From NCBI RefSeq assembly GCF_003072625.1, contig NZ_CP027805.1, positions 1,387,501 to 1,451,500 on the forward strand: 64,000 nucleotides of DNA, read 5' to 3'. Positions 58,333 to 64,000 of this stretch are shown here, piece by piece (within the stretch, counting starts at the first letter, position 1; each line of letters begins with the position of its first letter). Under the pieces are notes generated by a model. The model searched no databases. It was not told where the DNA came from and saw nothing but the letters and a program-made list of their open reading frames with translations. The stretch comes from Limosilactobacillus reuteri. GTDB lineage: Bacteria; Bacillota; Bacilli; Lactobacillales; Lactobacillaceae. The translations under genes were made by a program, and so were the position numbers.

Positions 58333-59379
58333 TCAAATTAATTTATTTACGGCGGTCGTTACATAATAACCTGACCGCATTTTTTTTGCTATTTTTTCAA
58401 CATTATCATGCATCTGATGATATTCTTCTTCCGTAATCGAATTAAGCTTTTCATCTAAATCGTTCAGATTACTAATTGTAATTCCCACTCCGTTTTCTTT
58501 TACAAAATCTGCCAAAGCAGCTTGATCCCAAATAATTACTGGCAGACCAGAACTTAAATATAGTGACGTCTTGTGTGGATTGTTGTAACGTAAATATTTT
58601 CCGAAAGTACCATTACAAGTATCAGCACTTGTTCCATGCCAAACTAATCCAAAGTTTTGTGTTAAATGTTTTGGCAACTCTTCTGGTGTATACTGACCCT
58701 TATATTCAATACTATCATTATATTTTTCAGCGGGATTAGGGCCAAAAACAGTTAGCTTGCTCTTTTGGTGATACTCATCTAAAAATTTTGCATCAATTAA
58801 ATTACCAGCATAACATAATGTTTTACTGTAACTTGTATACTTCTGCAAAGGTTGAGGATTATCATAATCAAAAATTCCTAAATCAATCAAAGGTACATTT
58901 ACTCCATTTTCCTTTAACCAAGTATTCATCTTCTGATTATGTCCAATAATCCCATCCGCTAAATTGAATGATTCAATTTCGGCGGCTCCTTTTTCTGGTT
59001 TTTCGGCATAAAGTCGAATAGCCTCAACATCGTGAATTATAAAATATAATTTTGCATTACTATGTTTTCTCACACTATCATGAATTAATTTTACAATTTT
59101 ATTAGAGTATAGTGGGTATTGGATAATAATATTATCAATATTCTTATGTTCCTTAAAAAATCGAGGTAAGGAAATATATGCCATTTTAAACTTATTCCAA
59201 CGCCCGGTAATTTGATCCCATATACTATAATGCCACCAAAATTCAGGTTTCCATCCATAATCAAGCCAAAATTCCTTAAATCCAAGTTTTTTTAAGAATC
59301 TTATATTATCCATATTCGCTTTAGGTCCACCTACATTACCTGATGGATCTTTTAGTGAGATTATATAATTATTACTCAT
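58333..59379 (-). CDS. Gtf3-like glycosyltransferase, paralogue 4
   Basis: About 348 residues, GT-B fold, of the Gtf3 / beta-1,6-galactofuranosyltransferase type. The N-terminus has YIISLKDPSGNVGGPKAN and the C-terminus has a sugar-nucleotide region with LCYAGNL, FGLVWHGTS and LSSGLPVIIWDQAAL. MSNNY (59379) is preferred over 59391 because the paralogues all start a few residues before the YIIS motif and a GGTGA site precedes it. The C-terminal 219 residues are the same as in paralogue 3. Last of a four-gene overlapping operon. Confidence 0.83.
   Translation of the reverse strand: MSNNYIISLKDPSGNVGGPKANMDNIRFLKKLGFKEFWLDYGWKPEFWWHYSIWDQITGRWNKFKMAYISLPRFFKEHKNIDNIIIQYPLYSNKIVKLIHDSVRKHSNAKLYFIIHDVEAIRLYAEKPEKGAAEIESFNLADGIIGHNQKMNTWLKENGVNVPLIDLGIFDYDNPQPLQKYTSYSKTLCYAGNLIDAKFLDEYHQKSKLTVFGPNPAEKYNDSIEYKGQYTPEELPKHLTQNFGLVWHGTSADTCNGTFGKYLRYNNPHKTSLYLSSGLPVIIWDQAALADFVKENGVGITISNLNDLDEKLNSITEEEYHQMHDNVEKIAKKMRSGYYVTTAVNKLI
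58344..59000. repeat. 657-bp duplicated block, copy 1
   Basis: Matches 59401-60057 with only two base differences that I could find (near 58632 and 58748). It covers the C-terminal two thirds of the transferase gene. The flanking N-terminal halves are clearly diverged. Confidence 0.93.
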
Positions 59380-59383
59380 CTTT

Positions 59384-60427
59384 TCACCCATTAATTAACT
59401 TATTTACGGCGGTCGTTACATAATAACCTGACCGCATTTTTTTTGCTATTTTTTCAACATTATCATGCATCTGATGATATTCTTCTTCCGTAATCGAATT
59501 AAGCTTTTCATCTAAATCGTTCAGATTACTAATTGTAATTCCCACTCCGTTTTCTTTTACAAAATCTGCCAAAGCAGCTTGATCCCAAATAATTACTGGC
59601 AGACCAGAACTTAAATATAGTGACGTCTTGTGTGGATTGTTGTAACGTAAATATTTTCCGAAAGTACCATTACAAGTATCAGCACTTGTTCCGTGCCAAA
59701 CTAATCCAAAGTTTTGTGTTAAATGTTTTGGCAACTCTTCTGGTGTATACTGACCCTTATATTCAATACTATCATTATATTTTTCAGCGGGATTAGGGCC
59801 AAAAACGGTTAGCTTGCTCTTTTGGTGATACTCATCTAAAAATTTTGCATCAATTAAATTACCAGCATAACATAATGTTTTACTGTAACTTGTATACTTC
59901 TGCAAAGGTTGAGGATTATCATAATCAAAAATTCCTAAATCAATCAAAGGTACATTTACTCCATTTTCCTTTAACCAAGTATTCATCTTCTGATTATGTC
60001 CAATAATCCCATCCGCTAAATTGAATGATTCAATTTCGGCGGCTCCTTTTTCTGGTTCATTAATATATAGACGAATTGACTCTACATCATGAATAATAAT
60101 GTAGAGTTTTGCTTTTGTGTATTTTCTCATACATTCAACAATTCGTTTCATTGTATAAGCAGAGTATAAGGGATATTGCAAAATTAAATATTCCATATCT
60201 GAGTGTTGTTTAAAAAAACGAGGCAGCGTTAAATAAGCCATTTTAAACTTATTTACTCGAGATTTAATTGCATTTTTAATTCCGTGATTATTCCAAAAAT
60301 TCCAGCCATAGTCTAACCAATAATTACTAAAGCCTAACTTTTCTAAATTATGAATATTATCCATATTTGCTTTAGGACCACCAACATTCTTTGCTGGATC
60401 ACGTAATGAAATAATATATCGTTTCAT
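59384..60427 (-). CDS. Gtf3-like glycosyltransferase, paralogue 3
   Basis: A 347-residue enzyme starting MKRYIISLRDPAKNVGG, with GIIGHNQKMNTWLKENG in the middle and LSSGLPVIIW near 290. ATG 60427 overlaps the stop of paralogue 2 by one base (TAATG). Gtf3 of streptococci adds glucose to GlcNAc on serine-rich adhesins, while other relatives add galactofuranose to polysaccharide. No adhesin gene is seen here, so a role in the polysaccharide is more likely. The substrate cannot be told. Confidence 0.85.
   Translation of the reverse strand: MKRYIISLRDPAKNVGGPKANMDNIHNLEKLGFSNYWLDYGWNFWNNHGIKNAIKSRVNKFKMAYLTLPRFFKQHSDMEYLILQYPLYSAYTMKRIVECMRKYTKAKLYIIIHDVESIRLYINEPEKGAAEIESFNLADGIIGHNQKMNTWLKENGVNVPLIDLGIFDYDNPQPLQKYTSYSKTLCYAGNLIDAKFLDEYHQKSKLTVFGPNPAEKYNDSIEYKGQYTPEELPKHLTQNFGLVWHGTSADTCNGTFGKYLRYNNPHKTSLYLSSGLPVIIWDQAALADFVKENGVGITISNLNDLDEKLNSITEEEYHQMHDNVEKIAKKMRSGYYVTTAVNKLING
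59401..60057. repeat. 657-bp duplicated block, copy 2
   Basis: Partner of 58344-59000, offset by 1057 bp, in direct orientation. The match ends abruptly at about the codon for residue 128 of each protein. Confidence 0.93.
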
Positions 60428-61455
60428 TATTGTTCCTCCACTGGTATAAGTTGTTTTACTGCTTTTTTTACATAAAAACCATTCCGCATTTTTTCTGCAA
60501 CATTTCTTACATTTTGATGTATCTTTTGGTATTGATCATTAGTTAAGTCATCTAGTAATGAGTCTAGCTCATCAAGACTATCTATTGTCAATCCTAATTG
60601 ATTTTTTTCAACAAACTCAGCAAGAGCTGCTTTTTTCCATATAATTACTGGAATTCCTGAACTCAAGTACAGTGAAGTTTTATGAGGATTATTATATCTC
60701 ATATATTCACCAAAAACTCCATTACATCCTTTAATGCTTGTACCATCCCATACAAGTCCAAAATTAGCTGTTAAATGTACTGGCAAATCCTCAGGTGTAT
60801 ATTGTCCCTCATACTCTACATTATTAGGATATTGTTTTGCAGGATTAGGACCAAATATTTCTAATTTATGCTGTAGATTGACCTTTTGTAAAAATTCAGC
60901 CTTCTTTAGGTTTCCGGCATAGCAAATAGTTCCTTTATATTCTCGAGTCTCAATTAATTTAGCAGGGTTATCATAATCAAAAATATCTAAACTAATAAGT
61001 TTAGTCATAACGCCATGCTCCTTTAACCATGTATTCATTTTTTGATTATGGCCGACAATTCCATCCGCTTTATTTAAAAAAGAAAGTTCAGCTTTATAAT
61101 ATTGTGGTTGATTAATAAATAATCGAATTGATTCAACATCATGAATAATAAAGTATATCTTAGCATCAGTATATTTACGAATACTATTTACTACTTGTTC
61201 CATTAAATAGGTGGAATATAAGGGGTATTGTAAAATAATATTATTAATATTCGAATGTTGTTTAAAAAAAGTTGGAATTGTATAATGTGCTAACCATAAT
61301 TTTTGCAATCGTGATTTAAAACCAGTATTAGTTGCAAATTTCAACCAGTAGTTTTTAAAACCTAATTCTTTTAAAAACTTAATATTATCATTATTTGCTT
61401 TAGGCCCTGCCACATTTTTAGCAGAATCCTTTAAAGAAATCACATAATTTACCAT
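60427..61455 (-). CDS. Gtf3-like glycosyltransferase, paralogue 2
   Basis: A 342-residue GT-B transferase starting MVNYVISLKDSAKNVAGPKA. Shared landmarks are YFIIHDVESIRL, GIVGHNQKMNTWLKEHG, ICYAGNLKKAEF, FGLVWDGTS and LSSGIPVIIWKKAAL. ATG 61455 overlaps the stop of paralogue 1 (TAATG). It is moderately similar to paralogues 3 and 4 over the full length, so it probably differs in acceptor or donor. Confidence 0.87.
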   Translation of the reverse strand: MVNYVISLKDSAKNVAGPKANNDNIKFLKELGFKNYWLKFATNTGFKSRLQKLWLAHYTIPTFFKQHSNINNIILQYPLYSTYLMEQVVNSIRKYTDAKIYFIIHDVESIRLFINQPQYYKAELSFLNKADGIVGHNQKMNTWLKEHGVMTKLISLDIFDYDNPAKLIETREYKGTICYAGNLKKAEFLQKVNLQHKLEIFGPNPAKQYPNNVEYEGQYTPEDLPVHLTANFGLVWDGTSIKGCNGVFGEYMRYNNPHKTSLYLSSGIPVIIWKKAALAEFVEKNQLGLTIDSLDELDSLLDDLTNDQYQKIHQNVRNVAEKMRNGFYVKKAVKQLIPVEEQ

Positions 61456-62468
61456 TATTTTTCACCTTTGTTGATTATTCGCAGTATTTTAGTCATTGCA
61501 TTTTTAATATAGATGCCCTGTCTTAGTCCAGAACTAATTTTATCTACATTATATTTCATTTTTTGATAATCATTTTTTGATAATCTATCTAGTACATTAT
61601 CTAAATTATTAAGATTATCAATTACAATTCCTAATTTATTTTGCTCTATGAAATCAGCTAAGGCAGCTTTCTTCCATATGATTACTGGTAACCCACTACT
61701 TAAATATAAGGATACCTTATGCGGATCATTATATTGCATATATTCTCCATAAGGACCTGTACATGAAGTTACATCTGGACCATCCCAAACTAAGCCAAAG
61801 TTTTGTGTCAGTCTTTTTGGTAATTCATTTGGTGAGAATATGCCTTTATAAAAAAGATTATGATGATAGGATTCAGCAGGATTGCTACCAAATAAAACCA
61901 TTTTATGATCTAATTTTAATTGATTTAAAAAACTTGATTTTGCAAGATTACCAGCAAAACAAATAGAACCTTCATACGGAGTAGATAAATTAATTGGCTG
62001 AGGGTTATCATAATCAAAGATTTCAAGATTAACAATTGGTACCGTTATGCCCTGTTGTCGAAGCCATTTTGTCATCGATGCATTGTGAGAAATAATACCA
62101 TCACAATTTTTAAGTTGGTTAAGTTCCTCTTGATTTTCTTTTTCACGTCCATCTTCATGATTTAAGCGTAAACATTCAATATCATGAATTAAAATAATTA
62201 GTTTATTCGAACTCTTTCTAATAGAATCTAACATTTTCCTCCGCAAAAACGGTTTCCCAGATGGAAATTGAAAAACAATAGTACTATTTTTAATGTTTTT
62301 TATCTCTTGCGGAAATTTTAAATAGGTAAATAATATTTTATTTATTTTTCCACTAGGAGTATCAATTATTTTTGCCCCTTCGTTTTGAAGAAAGAATTCC
62401 ACATCCTGTTTAGCTTTACTTCCTCCATGATTTGCAGAATCATGCCATGAAATCACATAATTTGTCAT
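61455..62468 (-). CDS. Gtf3-like glycosyltransferase, paralogue 1
   Basis: A 337-residue GT-B transferase, the most divergent of the four (MTNYVISWHDSANHGGSKAK start). It keeps IILIHDIECLRL, GIISHNASMTKWLRQQG, ICFAGNLAKSSF, FGLVWDGPD and LSSGLPVIIWKKAAL. AGAGGAT precedes the ATG. First of the array; the acyltransferase gene lies 27 bases upstream on the same strand, so flippase, acyltransferase and the four transferases probably form one operon. Confidence 0.86.
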   Translation of the reverse strand: MTNYVISWHDSANHGGSKAKQDVEFFLQNEGAKIIDTPSGKINKILFTYLKFPQEIKNIKNSTIVFQFPSGKPFLRRKMLDSIRKSSNKLIILIHDIECLRLNHEDGREKENQEELNQLKNCDGIISHNASMTKWLRQQGITVPIVNLEIFDYDNPQPINLSTPYEGSICFAGNLAKSSFLNQLKLDHKMVLFGSNPAESYHHNLFYKGIFSPNELPKRLTQNFGLVWDGPDVTSCTGPYGEYMQYNDPHKVSLYLSSGLPVIIWKKAALADFIEQNKLGIVIDNLNNLDNVLDRLSKNDYQKMKYNVDKISSGLRQGIYIKNAMTKILRIINKGEK

Positions 62469-62495
62469 TATATATCCTCTCAGTCTTAAAATATT

Positions 62496-63566
62496 TTAAG
62501 GTAATATGTATTTCATAAATGAAATTCTCTTTAAACTCAAAATTATTGGTACTAAAATTATATAAATTAAAATCGGTAAAACGAAAATATGAACTGGATT
62601 TTTTAAGACTTGCATATAGGAATCAAAATGAGCTGCTGATCGACTAAAAAATAACCAATCAAAACCAGCAATAAAAAGAGGATGTAAAATATAAATTCCC
62701 AGACTAGTCGAAGCCAGTTTTTCCATTAAAATTGTAACATGTTCATTGTTCTTATATCTATCCGCACATCGTTTTATAATGAGATAAATTGCAACAGCAT
62801 AAGGAAAATCACTAATATTTTGAAGTAAATTATAGTTGTTGATAGTTAAATCATTAACAATATCCAGGATAAAAGTAAACATTCCAAAAATAATCATTCC
62901 GTTTTCTACTTTTCTTGAAAAATAATCTTCCTTTATCAAATAACCAAATATAAAATATTGAATCCACGACGAGGCTAGTAAAGGTTGAGTAAGCATACTT
63001 TTCATTAAATTTAAGTGAAGTGTATGATCAATGTAAGAATAAACATCGGCACTAATAAATGCAATAACTGCAACATAACAAAGAATATCTTTATGCTTTT
63101 TAGCCAAAATGGCGAATACAGGAGTGGCAACATACAATTGAATTATTATATAAAAAAACCAGAAAAGACTATTAATTTTATTATCAACAAAAGCTTCAGT
63201 AAAATCACGTAATCCAAAAGTAGTATGGTGAAATATACCCGGAAAAGCATATTGGTAATAACCATAAATATAATAAAAGATACTCCAAATAAGAAATGGA
63301 AGAGCTACTCGTAGTAAACGTCTCTTAAAAAAATGTGAAGTATTTTGGCGTTCCCGATAATTCAGCAACATCGCACCAGAATTCATAAAAAATATCCCTA
63401 CAGCAGGAAGAAAAATTGTTTGGATAACGTTACCAATAATAGTGATCGTTTGAGTTGAAACACCAACATGTGCAATCTGAGCCGTATGCTGCACCAAAAC
63501 ACCAAAAATAGCAATGCAATTTAGTAAATCAATATAAAACAACCTGCTGTTTTTCTTTTTTGTCAT
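62496..63566 (-). CDS. Acyltransferase family 3 membrane protein
   Basis: A 356-residue protein with about ten membrane segments (PF01757). It has LLNCIAIFGVLVQHTAQ with the likely active histidine (about residue 22), FFMNSGAMLLNYRER and LGIYILHPLFI near the end. It is similar to 36024-37100. It lies between a flippase and four glycosyltransferases, so acylation of the repeating unit of a surface polysaccharide is the likely role. Confidence 0.87.
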   Translation of the reverse strand: MTKKKNSRLFYIDLLNCIAIFGVLVQHTAQIAHVGVSTQTITIIGNVIQTIFLPAVGIFFMNSGAMLLNYRERQNTSHFFKRRLLRVALPFLIWSIFYYIYGYYQYAFPGIFHHTTFGLRDFTEAFVDNKINSLFWFFYIIIQLYVATPVFAILAKKHKDILCYVAVIAFISADVYSYIDHTLHLNLMKSMLTQPLLASSWIQYFIFGYLIKEDYFSRKVENGMIIFGMFTFILDIVNDLTINNYNLLQNISDFPYAVAIYLIIKRCADRYKNNEHVTILMEKLASTSLGIYILHPLFIAGFDWLFFSRSAAHFDSYMQVLKNPVHIFVLPILIYIILVPIILSLKRISFMKYILP

Positions 63567-63578
63567 ATTAATTCCTCT

Positions 63579-64000
63579 TCAATTATTTATTTTTCTTATT
63601 AAGACTCTAGCCTGATCTATTACAGGAGCCTTTACTATAAATAACGCAACTAAATATATTACTATTCCCATCAAAATTTGAACAGTCAAATTTACGATAT
63701 TCATTGTCATCATTTGATTAAAACGATAGACTACTGCACACATAACAATTCCACAAAAGAAGTAGCGCCAAGTTGCAGCAAAAAGTTTTCTTCTCTTAAT
63801 CGTATTTCGAATAAAGAAAAGTTGCATTGCAGTAACTGCAAACTCTGAAATAACAGTTGCCATTGCTGCACCATTTGCTGCAAAAAAGTGAATTAAAAAT
63901 AAGTTTGCAATTATATTTAATACAGCCCCTACTGTAACGGATGTAGTATATTCTTTAACGCGATTAACAGGCATCAAATACTGATTTCCAGTTACCGTAC
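63579..64000 (-). CDS. Wzx-type polysaccharide flippase, C-terminal part (cut by window edge)
   Basis: The last 140 or so residues of a polytopic protein, open to the right edge. GNQYLMPVNRVKEYTTS followed by VGAVLNIIANLFLIHFFAANGAA (only part quoted) is the typical motif of oligosaccharide-unit flippases of the MATE/PST superfamily. It would move the lipid-linked repeat unit to the outer membrane face. The rest of the gene and the cluster lie beyond the window. Confidence 0.85.
   Translation of the reverse strand, partial: TVTGNQYLMPVNRVKEYTTSVTVGAVLNIIANLFLIHFFAANGAAMATVISEFAVTAMQLFFIRNTIKRRKLFAATWRYFFCGIVMCAVVYRFNQMMTMNIVNLTVQILMGIVIYLVALFIVKAPVIDQARVLIRKINN

Overview
The window is chromosomal DNA of a low-GC Firmicute and very probably Limosilactobacillus (Lactobacillus) reuteri. 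The V1-V3 part of the 16S rRNA gene, the ISLre2-type transposase, the KxYKxGKxW signal-peptide proteins and the Gtf3-like glycosyltransferases all point there. No search could be run, so the species call rests on recognition.

Layout. (1) 1-3.3 kb: start of an rRNA operon on the minus strand (16S, tRNA-Ile, tRNA-Ala, 5' part of 23S) with two tandem promoters. (2) 3.4-12 kb: core genes. These are a DUF1797 protein, a glycolipid operon (LafA, LafB and a flippase-like membrane protein), ptsH-ptsI, a small unknown gene, and clpE with CtsR and HrcA (CIRCE) operators. (3) 12-26 kb: core genes (ECF S component, an SH3/MucBP-like protein, prfC, an LCP ligase) separated by mobile DNA: IS5, IS3, ISLre2 and IS30 elements, one complete group II intron and one intron fragment. 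(4) 26-57 kb: an accessory surface island. Six genes encode secreted KxYKxGKxW proteins with one shared aromatic repeat module but different ends (no enzyme, CotH kinase, C39 peptidase, NlpC/P60, phage-type amidase, GH73 glucosaminidase). Between them lie acyltransferases, large multi-membrane-span glycan proteins and a GT2 transferase. Four of the six are broken by IS elements, frameshifts or a nonsense codon. (5) 57-64 kb: a polysaccharide cluster with a GT2, four tandem Gtf3-like transferases, an acyltransferase and the end of a Wzx-type flippase, running off the right edge.

How it fits together. The glycan genes probably build and decorate a surface polysaccharide (transferases, acyltransferases, flippase). 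The LCP ligase could anchor it to peptidoglycan. The repeat-module proteins probably bind the wall or this polysaccharide and place hydrolases there. That last link is inference from gene neighbourhood.

Mobile DNA is dense. Three IS5, two IS3 (one type) plus one different IS3, three IS30, and single IS256, IS21, ISL3, ISLre2 and IS1182 elements were found. Many have exact target duplications that allow the interrupted genes to be reconstructed.
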